A DNA stretch of 64,000 nt from CABMKH01 sp040797625 (GTDB taxonomy: Bacteria > Bacillota > Clostridia > Tissierellales > Tissierellaceae): the NCBI GenBank assembly GCA_052067355.1, contig JBQHQH010000001.1:248001-312000 (forward strand), read 5' to 3'. This document shows positions 44,816 to 52,917 of this stretch, piece by piece. The notes under the pieces were generated by a model. The model was not told the origin of the DNA. It saw nothing but the letters and a program-made list of their open reading frames with translations, and did no database searches. How positions within the stretch are numbered: position 1 is the first letter of the stretch; each line of letters starts with the position of its first letter. A program made the position numbers and the translations under genes.

Positions 44816-45026
44816 TCAAATGGAGCTAAGCAACTCCCTTATGATTTTTAAGCCTTGTTCTAAGTTCTCTATGGTTTCAGATGCATAAATTGATATACGA
44901 ACTGCTTTTTTAGGTTTACTATTACCAACTACAAATCGATCTGCGCCATATACTTCAATGCCAATGCTTCAAAGTCTGCTGCTGATATTTTTCTCGGTAG
45001 TTTAAGCTACCTAAAAATACAAGTGT
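44816..45026 (-). pseudogene. C-terminal remnant of a MocR-type PLP regulator
   Basis: Reading the minus strand gives, across two frames, LKLPRKISAADFEALALK then GIEVYGADRFVVGN and ISIYASETIENLEQGLKIIR, ending SSI-stop. This is the C-terminal end of a GntR/MocR-type aminotransferase-like regulator. A TAG stands where a conserved Trp is expected just before LKLPRK, and a frameshift follows ALALK. The N-terminal four-fifths are gone; the fragment abuts the stop codon of the MupG-like gene, which marks a deletion junction. Confidence 0.8.
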
Positions 45027-45029
45027 CTT

Positions 45030-46085
45030 CTAAAAGCTCCAGATAAATCTAATCTTACTTTTATTTTTTACACAGTTTAGAATATCAAAGTAATCCTTAT
45101 TCACTCTGCCAATTACATTTACCCTATCATCCCGTGGGAAATCTTTTCTTAATATCTGAATTTCCCCTGAATATCTCTTATAGCCTATATTATCCATGGT
45201 AATTGTGCCTTTATCCCTAGCTACACAATTATATGGCTGTTGCTTTTCTCCATCACAGGAATATTCTCTAGATTCCTTAAGTCTCATTATAGCCATAGGT
45301 GAATCAGCTCGAATAGTAAATACTTGATTATAAAGATATTGAAAATCCGGTGAAAACTCTACAGGTATATTTATGATTCCATCCTTGAGATAGTCCATAA
45401 TTAAATTGCTTTGCTTCTCCGATAACTTTATATCACCTACAAATACACCATCAACCTCATAATTGATCAAGAGATCTAAAAATGCTACATATGGAGGTAT
45501 ATCTCTATGTTTTTCTAAAGTAGGTAATCCCTCATATATTGGAGCACGTCTCAACTCATCTCCAGCAATAAATGCTAAGGTTTTAATATCCAAATCCTTT
45601 AATCGCTGATTAATTTGTACAAAGCACTCTGAATCTAATCCTGTTTCAGGCCTAGGATAGAAGTTATGGAGAGCATAGACTTCTGTATTTCTCTCTAAGA
45701 TCTTTCTTGCCAATATTTCATCCTCCGTTGAAGGATTAAAGGATATGGAGAATTCCTTGGAAACTGATAATATGTCATCATCACTAAATCCATAATCTAA
45801 ACGTAATATATCTAGATTAAAATCTTTAGCAAATTTAACTATAGATTTATATTGAAAAAATTCTAAAGTTTTAATTGACACATCTCCAATTATTTTAAAT
45901 TGTCTTTCTTTTAGCCATAAACATAGTTCTTTAGCTTTTATACAATAGTCATCAAGTGTATTGAATTCTTCTTGCATGTGGAAAGAAGTGAATACATAGT
46001 ATCCACTTCCTGCAAATCTTTCTAACATCTCCTTTTGCAAGTCAAATGTAGAAATATATACAGATAAACCAAATTTATTAAACAT
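45030..46085 (-). CDS. MupG-family protein (6-phospho-N-acetylmuramidase, DUF871)
   Basis: A protein of about 351 residues with a TIM-barrel N-terminal domain (FGLSVYIST; FTSFHMQEEFN; IIGDVSIKTL; LRLDYGFSD) and a cyclophilin-like C-terminal domain ending VIGRVNKDYFDIL. MupG enzymes cut MurNAc-6-phosphate-GlcNAc in cell-wall recycling. The start inside the PTS gene end is the ATG at 46083-46085, with GAAGGTG six bases before it; upstream ATG and GTG codons are also in frame. Coupling to a PTS permease supports the sugar-phosphate role. Confidence 0.88.
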   Translation of the reverse strand: MFNKFGLSVYISTFDLQKEMLERFAGSGYYVFTSFHMQEEFNTLDDYCIKAKELCLWLKERQFKIIGDVSIKTLEFFQYKSIVKFAKDFNLDILRLDYGFSDDDILSVSKEFSISFNPSTEDEILARKILERNTEVYALHNFYPRPETGLDSECFVQINQRLKDLDIKTLAFIAGDELRRAPIYEGLPTLEKHRDIPPYVAFLDLLINYEVDGVFVGDIKLSEKQSNLIMDYLKDGIINIPVEFSPDFQYLYNQVFTIRADSPMAIMRLKESREYSCDGEKQQPYNCVARDKGTITMDNIGYKRYSGEIQILRKDFPRDDRVNVIGRVNKDYFDILNCVKNKSKIRFIWSF

Positions 46086-47523
46086 TGACATCACCTTCAC
46101 TTTTATCTACTAACTCAGTTGACTTTATAAACAGATTTGTCACTATAAAACCACCTATATATGCGATTATAATTCCTAGGAAATAATTTAATATAGAATC
46201 TGGCTGCATTAAAGGTATTGCCACTAAACCAGATGGTCCCCATGCAGTAGCTAAAACCTTAGATGCCATTACATATGCTCCACCAAAACCTGCTCCTAAT
46301 CCTGCTGTAATAAAGGGCTTTCCTAAAGGCAATGTAACTCCATATATTAGTGGCTCACCTATACCTAAAATACCCGCAGGTAATGCACCAGTAATTACGG
46401 ACTGCATTCTTTTATTGTCTACTTTTTTTGCCTTAAAATAGATTGCTATTGCAGCGCCCACCTGCCCGGCACCTGCCATTGCAAGAACTGGAAACAATGA
46501 AACTCCTCCCATAGATTCAAGTTGTATTGCATAGATAGGAATAAGCCCATGGTGAAGTCCCAATAGTACCATTGGTAAAAATACTGCTGCCAATACATAT
46601 CCAGATATAACACTTACAATTGTATTATCTGAATTGATTATTACACTTAAAACACTTACTAATCCATCAGATACAAATCCTGAAACTGGCATTATTATTA
46701 GAACTAGTGCTAAACCAGTAACTAATAGAGTCAAAACTGGAGTAAGGATTAAATCCAGTACATCTGGAACTACTTTTCTTATTCGTTTTTCTACCTTAGA
46801 AAGAAAATACACTCCTAAAATAACTCCAATAATCCCTCCCTTTCCAGTTGTAAGAATAGAGTTTAATGGAACTTCTGCATTAAATAAACCAAACAATTCA
46901 GAAATATTATTGATTTGTGCCCCAATAGACATAGCTCCTACCATTCCACCTAAAGCTTCAGTGGCACCAAATCTTTTAGCAGAATTAATACCTGTATATA
47001 TTGCAAAATACCCTAAAAAGCCTGAACCTATTAATGAGAACATCAATTGAATAAATTTCCATGTTCCTGTATCTGGTAAACTTCCACTACCCTGAAGAGT
47101 TGATATTAAGGATGCAAAGCCGTTAAAAATACCTGCTGCAATAATAGCTGGAATAAGAGGAATAAATATTCCTGCTATTGTTTCTAAACCCGCCTTTACT
47201 GGACCTTTCTTTTGTCTTGCTTTGATACTTTCCTTGTTTTCTTGCCAATCTTCCATGACCGCTGAATCCTGTGCAATACCAAGCTCTTCAACAAAAATGT
47301 CAGCTAGTTTTTTAGCCTTACCAGGTCCAACTACAACCTGTAATGTGTCTGATTCTACTACACCTAGTACCCCTTCTGTATTTTTTAATTCTTTCATTTT
47401 TACCTTTGAGATGTCTTTCACCCTAATGCGAAGCCTTGTCATACAATTAGTTGCTGCAATCACATTTTTCTTTTCCCCAACCAATTCAAGAATTTTAATA
47501 GCTAATTCTTTATTTGTTGTCAT
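46078..47523 (-). CDS. PTS sugar transporter subunit IIBC, probable MurNAc type
   Basis: A 481-residue glucose-superfamily PTS permease. The IIB domain (about 1-90) has the phospho-Cys in AATNCMTRLRIRVKD; the IIC domain follows with GIFIPLIPAIIAAGI, the family motif GIGEPLIYGVTLPLGKPF and about ten membrane segments. No IIA is fused, as in MurP-type permeases, which borrow IIA-Glc. With the overlapping MupG gene it would import and phosphorylate MurNAc or MurNAc-GlcNAc. No MurQ etherase or MurR regulator is in the window. Confidence 0.9.
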   Translation of the reverse strand: MTTNKELAIKILELVGEKKNVIAATNCMTRLRIRVKDISKVKMKELKNTEGVLGVVESDTLQVVVGPGKAKKLADIFVEELGIAQDSAVMEDWQENKESIKARQKKGPVKAGLETIAGIFIPLIPAIIAAGIFNGFASLISTLQGSGSLPDTGTWKFIQLMFSLIGSGFLGYFAIYTGINSAKRFGATEALGGMVGAMSIGAQINNISELFGLFNAEVPLNSILTTGKGGIIGVILGVYFLSKVEKRIRKVVPDVLDLILTPVLTLLVTGLALVLIIMPVSGFVSDGLVSVLSVIINSDNTIVSVISGYVLAAVFLPMVLLGLHHGLIPIYAIQLESMGGVSLFPVLAMAGAGQVGAAIAIYFKAKKVDNKRMQSVITGALPAGILGIGEPLIYGVTLPLGKPFITAGLGAGFGGAYVMASKVLATAWGPSGLVAIPLMQPDSILNYFLGIIIAYIGGFIVTNLFIKSTELVDKSEGDVNV

Positions 47524-47883
47524 ACCTTACACCTCTTTCTTTTATTTTATTGATTTAATTAATGCCTTTCTAATATGACCATTTTCTAAAGCTAACTTTA
47601 CATTGACATCTATCTATTTTAATTTTTTCTTGATATATCTATTTACTTTAATAGCAACTATAATAATATTTTCTGTCATAATCTCAAGCTCTTTATTTGT
47701 TCTTCAAACATCTACCATCGAATTGTTCTCTACTTTTCTAATACCCATATTGAAATTATAAAATCATATTTGATATCATAAACTTCTGTGAATATACTTT
47801 ACTACTATTAAGGATAAATCAATACCATATATAATATATATACATCGGTATAATGAATCTATACATTAAAGATATATTTAAAA
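47524..47883. other. Intergenic stretch with no supported gene
   Basis: About 360 bp of AT-rich DNA upstream of the PTS gene. Apart from the AGAGGTG ribosome site next to the PTS start I see no RNA fold, repeat or open frame that I can support. The promoter of the PTS-MupG pair must be here. Confidence 0.5.
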
Positions 47884-47915
47884 ACACCTCATAGGTATTT
47901 CTACCCATAAGGTGT
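47884..47915 (-). terminator. Terminator of the brnQ-lyase-DJ-1 operon
   Basis: ACACCTCATAGGTA and TACCCATAAGGTGT (two mismatches) with a short loop; TTTTTAAA follows on the minus strand. It lies 16 bp past the DJ-1 gene. Confidence 0.8.
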
Positions 47916-47931
47916 CTCAAAAACAGTAGCT

Positions 47932-48438
47932 TTAATTAAGTTTTTCTATTATTGTCTTTAAAAATACTGGTAAATCTTTTGGAGTACGAGATGTGATTAA
48001 GTTTCCATCTACCACTACCTCTTCATCTATATATTCTGCTCCAGCATTCACTAAATCGTCTTTTATGGAATAGAATGATGTAGCCTTCTTACCTTTAAGA
48101 TCACAGCATGATGCCATCATCCATGGACCATGACAAATTGCAGCTATTATCTTATTCTCTTTATCCATTCCTTTGACAAATTCCACCGTTGCCTTACATC
48201 TCCTCATATTATCTGGGGAAAATCCTCCTGGAATTATGACAGCGTCATAATCCTTTGCAGATACTTCTATTGATGAATGGGTGCTTCTTTCTGTAACCCC
48301 TGCCTTAGAAGAGTATATAGTATCTTTCTCACTTCCAACTAGATGAACTTCATACCCTTCTTCTAATAGACGATAATATGGATATATAAGCTCTCTTTCA
48401 TCAAATAAGTTTTCTATCAATATAGCTACTCTCTTCAT
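47932..48438 (-). CDS. DJ-1/PfpI-family protein
   Basis: A 168-residue protein of the DJ-1/PfpI superfamily (proteases, glyoxalases and deglycases). The nucleophile elbow AAICHGPWMM holds the reactive Cys, with YDAVIIPGGFSPDNMRR before it. The nearest named group is the PfpI/YhbO intracellular proteins. It is the last gene of the sigma-54-type operon with BrnQ and a gamma-family lyase and could protect against reactive thiols or aldehydes, which is inference. Confidence 0.9.
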   Translation of the reverse strand: MKRVAILIENLFDERELIYPYYRLLEEGYEVHLVGSEKDTIYSSKAGVTERSTHSSIEVSAKDYDAVIIPGGFSPDNMRRCKATVEFVKGMDKENKIIAAICHGPWMMASCCDLKGKKATSFYSIKDDLVNAGAEYIDEEVVVDGNLITSRTPKDLPVFLKTIIEKLN

Positions 48439-48511
48439 CTATATCACCTTTCTATGCATTAATTGAATCTCTTTTATCTATATACCCATATATCTTAGAT
48501 TTTAAAAAACT

Positions 48512-49702
48512 TTATTTTAACGCTTCGTCTAAATCATTGATTATATCATTTGGATCTTCTAATCCAATGGATAATCTAACAAGTCCATCTGTAATACCTG
48601 CTTCTAATCTCTCTTCTCGCTTAATTTGCTTATGAGTCATAGATGCCGGATGCTCTATTAATGTTTCTGCATCTCCTAAGCTTACTGCCAAAGTACATAC
48701 TTTGACATTGTTCATTAGTTGACGGCCTGCCTCAACTCCACCTTTGACTTCAAAACTTACAATTGAACCAAAGTCATCCATCTGTTTCTTAGCTAATTCA
48801 TGTTGAGGATTACTTTCTAATCCTGGATAATATACTTTTTCAATTTTAGGATGTTTTTCTAGGAATCTAGCTACTTTTAATGCACTTGATGTTGTAATTC
48901 TCATTCTAGCACCAAGGGTTTTCATTCCTCTAAGTATTAGCCAAGAATCAAAAGGACTTAAGCAAGCTCCTGTTGTATCCATAATTCCATCAAATCTAAC
49001 CTTATCCAATATCTCCTTTTTCCCAACTATAATCCCTGCAATAACATCACCATGTCCATTGATAGATTTAGTTGCACTGTGAATGACGATATCTGCACCT
49101 AATTTTAGTGGTTTTTGAGAGTATGGAGAGGCAAAAGTACTGTCAATAAGTAATAATGCACCATGTTCATGGGCAATCTTTGCAGCTGCCTCAATGTCAA
49201 CTAATGCTAACACTGGATTAGATGGTGATTCAATATATACAATCTTTGTATTCTCTTTCATCGCTTTTCTTATATTTTCAGTATTTTCCCCATCAACAAA
49301 TGTTGTTTCAATTCCAAATCTCTTGCAATGCTTACTTAAAAAAGCATATGTAGAACCATAGATAGAATTAGTTGAGACAATGTGATCTCCTGAGCTACAT
49401 AGTGTCAATATAGTCGTAGAAATAGCACCTATACCAGAAGAAAATGCAAGTCCTGCTTCTCCACCCTCAAGAAGAGCTATCTTATCTTCTAATTGTTCCT
49501 GTGTTGGGTTTCCAACTCTTGTATAAAGATAGGCCCCTGGCTGTTCCTTGTGAGCAAATTTATCTGCCGCTTCTTCTGCATTTTTGAATACAAATGTAGA
49601 TGTCTGATAGATTGGTGTAACAAGTGCGCCTGTAGTTGGATCTATTACATTCCCCCCATGAACAATTTGCGTATCTAAACCCTTTTTCTCAATATTTTCC
49701 AT
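48512..49702 (-). CDS. Second Cys/Met-metabolism PLP lyase (gamma-lyase-like)
   Basis: A 396-residue PLP enzyme of the trans-sulfuration family, parallel to the megL product at 20376-21575. The PLP Lys is in IHSATKSINGHGDVIAG. At the substrate site it reads NSIYGSTYAFLSKH, so the Cys typical of methionine gamma-lyase is Ser. This makes a different preference possible: cystathionine gamma-lyase, homocysteine lyase or O-acetylhomoserine-type chemistry. It sits 37 bp after brnQ in an operon with a sigma-54 promoter. Confidence 0.87.
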   Translation of the reverse strand: MENIEKKGLDTQIVHGGNVIDPTTGALVTPIYQTSTFVFKNAEEAADKFAHKEQPGAYLYTRVGNPTQEQLEDKIALLEGGEAGLAFSSGIGAISTTILTLCSSGDHIVSTNSIYGSTYAFLSKHCKRFGIETTFVDGENTENIRKAMKENTKIVYIESPSNPVLALVDIEAAAKIAHEHGALLLIDSTFASPYSQKPLKLGADIVIHSATKSINGHGDVIAGIIVGKKEILDKVRFDGIMDTTGACLSPFDSWLILRGMKTLGARMRITTSSALKVARFLEKHPKIEKVYYPGLESNPQHELAKKQMDDFGSIVSFEVKGGVEAGRQLMNNVKVCTLAVSLGDAETLIEHPASMTHKQIKREERLEAGITDGLVRLSIGLEDPNDIINDLDEALK

Positions 49703-49739
49703 GTCTTTTCCTCCTATATATAAATATATTTTAAATTAA

Positions 49740-51044
49740 TTAAATAGTACTTTCTGATTTTTCAACGCTTTGTTTATTCAATAAACCTATAATTGTTCCA
49801 CCAACAAATCCAATGATGGATGGAATTAACCAAGCAAATCCCATATCACTTAATGGAATAGAGCTAATTAGATTTTCTAAGAAAGGCACTTCTGTTATAG
49901 ACATAAGAGCTTCTGATAAACTGATAATACCAGTCATAAACACTGCTCCTCTATATGATTCCGTATTTGGAATATATCTGTAAAACAATCCAACTAATAT
50001 GACTACAATACATATTGGATATATAGATAAATATATTGGTGTAGATATTACTACTATTTTATCTACTCCCATTAATGCTATGAAAGTGCCTATAATGCAA
50101 ACGATTCCTGCTGCTGCACTATATTTAATTTTCCCTTTTGATGCTTCGTTAAAAAATTGTGCTACTGAAGTAGTCAATCCTATAGATGTGGTTAAACAAG
50201 CTAATGTAACTACAATCCCAAGACCATATAGTCCACTACTACCTAAAATAGGTCTGACAGTTGATAATAACAACTCGGCTCTATCAATATCCTGTGGGTA
50301 GATACTACTTCCCGTAGCTCCAAGATATAATAATCCTGCATAGATTATAGATAGACATATAAAGGCAACTACTCCTGCTGCTGCTATCATTCCATTTCTT
50401 TGTTTTTCTGTTTTATACCCCTTATTTATAATATCAGTAATAAATATACTAGCTACCATATAGCTTACAAGTAGATCTCCAGTTTGATATCCTCCTAATA
50501 GAGCATTCGTAAATGCATTTGATATTCCTGTTTCTATTGGTTCTGCAATTGGATTTAATACTCCTTTAACTATAATAAATACTAAGATGACTACTAAAGC
50601 AGGTGTTAAAAGTCCACCTATCTTATTTATTACATTGTTTTTATCATTCACAAAATAGTATGTTAGTATAAAAAACACAATAATAACTGGTATAATCGGA
50701 AATTCTGGAAATAATGCTTGAATTCCTAATTCATGCGTAACTGCAGCTGTCCTTGGAATTGCAATAAGAGTTGAAAATATCATCAATCCTAAAAGTATTA
50801 GATGTGAAAACTTTGGATGTATCTTTTTAGTTAATGAATCTACTGTACCACCTGCATAAGATATTATGTATATTGCAACTACAGGCATTATTACCCCTGA
50901 TGCAATAAACCCAACAACTCCTTTAAACCATTCTGTTCCAGATTGTAGACCTAAAAATGGTGGAAATATCAAGTTCCCTGCCCCAAAGAATGTTGCAAAA
51001 AGTGCAAGGCCAATAATTATACTATCTCTTAAGGTTTTATTCAT
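49740..51044 (-). CDS. brnQ: Branched-chain amino-acid transport carrier (LIVCS family)
   Basis: A 434-residue carrier with about 12 membrane segments. The opening FATFFGAGNLIFPPFLG is the family signature; MVASIFITDIINKGY and TTSIGLTTSVAQFF follow. It takes up Leu, Ile and Val with Na+ or H+. It is the first gene after a -24/-12 promoter and a set of palindromes, next to its probable sigma-54 activator. The 5' leader would be about 110 bases long. Confidence 0.94.
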   Translation of the reverse strand: MNKTLRDSIIIGLALFATFFGAGNLIFPPFLGLQSGTEWFKGVVGFIASGVIMPVVAIYIISYAGGTVDSLTKKIHPKFSHLILLGLMIFSTLIAIPRTAAVTHELGIQALFPEFPIIPVIIVFFILTYYFVNDKNNVINKIGGLLTPALVVILVFIIVKGVLNPIAEPIETGISNAFTNALLGGYQTGDLLVSYMVASIFITDIINKGYKTEKQRNGMIAAAGVVAFICLSIIYAGLLYLGATGSSIYPQDIDRAELLLSTVRPILGSSGLYGLGIVVTLACLTTSIGLTTSVAQFFNEASKGKIKYSAAAGIVCIIGTFIALMGVDKIVVISTPIYLSIYPICIVVILVGLFYRYIPNTESYRGAVFMTGIISLSEALMSITEVPFLENLISSIPLSDMGFAWLIPSIIGFVGGTIIGLLNKQSVEKSESTI

Positions 51045-51163
51045 AACTCAAATCCTCTCTTTAGAAATTTTTTGTGACTTAGTGTAATTGTTTTCCTACT
51101 CACTCCTCCTTCCTATATAATCAAATTCACTAAATCACCTTAACTTGTCTATTAATAATATAA

Positions 51164-51180
51164 AGCAATTAACATGCCAA
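51164..51180 (-). promoter_or_regulatory. Sigma-54 (-24/-12) promoter of brnQ operon
   Basis: The minus strand reads TTGGCATGTTAATTGCT: GG and GC separated by exactly 10 bases, as in TGGCAC-N5-TTGC. It points at brnQ and begins right after the terminator of the activator gene, beside which the activator's own binding sites may lie. Confidence 0.85.
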
Positions 51181-51182
51181 AA

Positions 51183-51232
51183 ATATAAAGCTAGTAAAAT
51201 GCCCATTATCTAGACATTTACTAGCTTTATAT
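51183..51232 (-). terminator. Inverted repeat between activator and brnQ promoter
   Basis: ATAAAGCTAGTAAAATG and CATTTACTAGCTTTAT face each other across about 17 bases, with T-rich flanks on both sides. It is likely the terminator of the sigma-54 activator gene. Its AGTAAA/TTTACT halves recur in the palindrome next to it, so it may also bind the activator. Confidence 0.65.
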
Positions 51233-51241
51233 TTTAAAAAA

Positions 51242-51277
51242 TAAAAAATATTTTACTGATCAGTAAAATATTTTTTA
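51242..51277. repeat. 36-bp perfect palindrome with TTTACTGATCAGTAAA core
   Basis: Every base from 51242 to 51277 pairs with its mirror base, centred on GATC. It ends 4 bp before the activator stop codon and lies 61-97 bp upstream of the -24/-12 promoter. It may be both a terminator stem and the upstream activator sequence for the sigma-54 regulator. Confidence 0.75.
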
Positions 51278-51281
51278 CTAA

Positions 51282-52691
51282 CTATTCTAATGAATATTTA
51301 TTGATCTTATAGTTCAATAATTGTTTTGATATACCTAGATTTTTTGCCGTATCTGTTTTCTTATAGTTCATCTTCTCTAATTCATCGAGTATTATCTGTT
51401 TTTCATATTTCTCTATCATCTCAACTAGACTTAAGCCTTTATTTTGAATATCTATATTGCTTTTATTCCTACATCTTCTTATCTTTTTAGGAATGTCTTC
51501 TAAGGTAATCTCACTACCTGTTACACTATTATAAGCATATTCTATAGCATTTTTTAATTCTCTAATATTTCCAGGCCAATCATATTCATAAAATTTTTTC
51601 ATTACATCTGGATGTACATCAGTGATATTTATATTCATCTTTCCATTGTAGAAATTTATAAAACTATCTACTAGTATAGGAATATCTTCCTTTCTAGTAT
51701 CTAATGTTGGCAAATCAATCTGAACTACTCCTAATCTATAAAACAGATCTTCACGAAGTTTACCTCTTTGGACTAGCTCTTCTGGGTTCTCATTAGTTGC
51801 TGCAATGACACGAATATCTATTGGAATATATCTACTTCCTCCAACTTTCCTAATTACCTTTTCTTCAATAGCTTTCAATAGCTTTACCTGTAAACTCATA
51901 TCTAAAGAATTTATCTCATCTAAAAATAATGTACCTCCATTGGCCTCCTCTAAAAGTCCAACAGTATTATCAGAACCTGTAAAACTTCCCTTCACCGTAC
52001 CAAACATCAAACTTTCAAATAATGTCAATGGAATTGCACCACAATTTACAGACACATATTTCATATTAAATCGATCACTTAAATTGTGAATAGACTGTGC
52101 TACCATTTCCTTTCCTGTTCCTGTTTCACCATAAATTAAAATAGAGGAATCTGTCTTAGATGCTCTATTCATCTTATCTTTAATTTTCATCATATTTGAA
52201 TTTTGAGTAATGATATTTTCAACTGTATAGATAGTATTATTTTTCCTATATATCTTATGAGGAGAATAGTTATGAAGTAATTTAATATCTTCTTTATTAA
52301 AATAAAACCTATTGAATTCTATTGCTCCAACTATCTTTCCATCTGCAAAAAATGGAAAGATGGAATTAACTGTATAAACTATTCTACCACCTTTTGTCTT
52401 ATGAATTTGCTTGTTGTCTAAAATCTCTTTACCAGTATGTACAACCCTCATTAGAGTACTATTGTCATCATCTAAATCTGCCCAAACAGAGGTTATCTTG
52501 CTACCTACCATCTCATCAGGAACTATTGAGAGTAATTTTAGATGATTTAAATCAGCAAAATCATAAAATATTATAATACCATCTTGATCTACAATAGTGA
52601 TATTATCATAGTCACCTAAATTCTTAAATTTTTCAAAACTTATCCCATCAAAGATCTTTTCCAACTCTTCATTAGTTCTTACTTTCATCAT
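51282..52691 (-). CDS. Sigma-54-dependent transcriptional activator with PAS domain
   Basis: A 469-residue enhancer-binding protein. The N-terminal PAS-type sensor (about 20-130) contains ITIVDQDGIIIFYDF. The AAA+ domain (about 160-390) has Walker A GETGTGKEMV, Walker B NGGTLFLDEINSL and the loop GSFTGS in place of GAFTGA. The C-terminal Fis-type helix-turn-helix (YKKTDTAKNLGISKQLLNYK) binds DNA. Two adjacent ATGs (52689 and 52686) both fit the AGGAGG. It is RocR/BkdR-like and is followed directly by palindromes and the -24/-12 promoter of the brnQ operon, its likely target. Confidence 0.92.
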   Translation of the reverse strand: MMKVRTNEELEKIFDGISFEKFKNLGDYDNITIVDQDGIIIFYDFADLNHLKLLSIVPDEMVGSKITSVWADLDDDNSTLMRVVHTGKEILDNKQIHKTKGGRIVYTVNSIFPFFADGKIVGAIEFNRFYFNKEDIKLLHNYSPHKIYRKNNTIYTVENIITQNSNMMKIKDKMNRASKTDSSILIYGETGTGKEMVAQSIHNLSDRFNMKYVSVNCGAIPLTLFESLMFGTVKGSFTGSDNTVGLLEEANGGTLFLDEINSLDMSLQVKLLKAIEEKVIRKVGGSRYIPIDIRVIAATNENPEELVQRGKLREDLFYRLGVVQIDLPTLDTRKEDIPILVDSFINFYNGKMNINITDVHPDVMKKFYEYDWPGNIRELKNAIEYAYNSVTGSEITLEDIPKKIRRCRNKSNIDIQNKGLSLVEMIEKYEKQIILDELEKMNYKKTDTAKNLGISKQLLNYKINKYSLE

Positions 52692-52883
52692 GTATCCTCC
52701 TAGATATGATGATTTTCCTATAACTTTGTATATACTTAACTCCTATTTCATAACTTAATTTAAACTCCATAAAAATCAAAACTATCTCTTTTAATAGAAT
52801 TTAAACATTCATAATTTTAGATAATTATATTATATCAAATCTAGGGCTGTTGTCTATCTCAGAAAGTACTTTATGAATTCCCC

Positions 52884-52917
52884 ATAGAAAATGGCAACTT
52901 TCGTTGCCGTCTTCTAT
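52884..52917 (-). terminator. Hairpin at the end of the symporter gene
   Basis: GGCAAC (52893-52898) and GTTGCC (52903-52908) around TTTC, extended by ATAGAA/TTCTAT ends. It overlaps the stop codon of the symporter by a few bases. A T-rich stretch follows on the minus strand. Confidence 0.6.
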
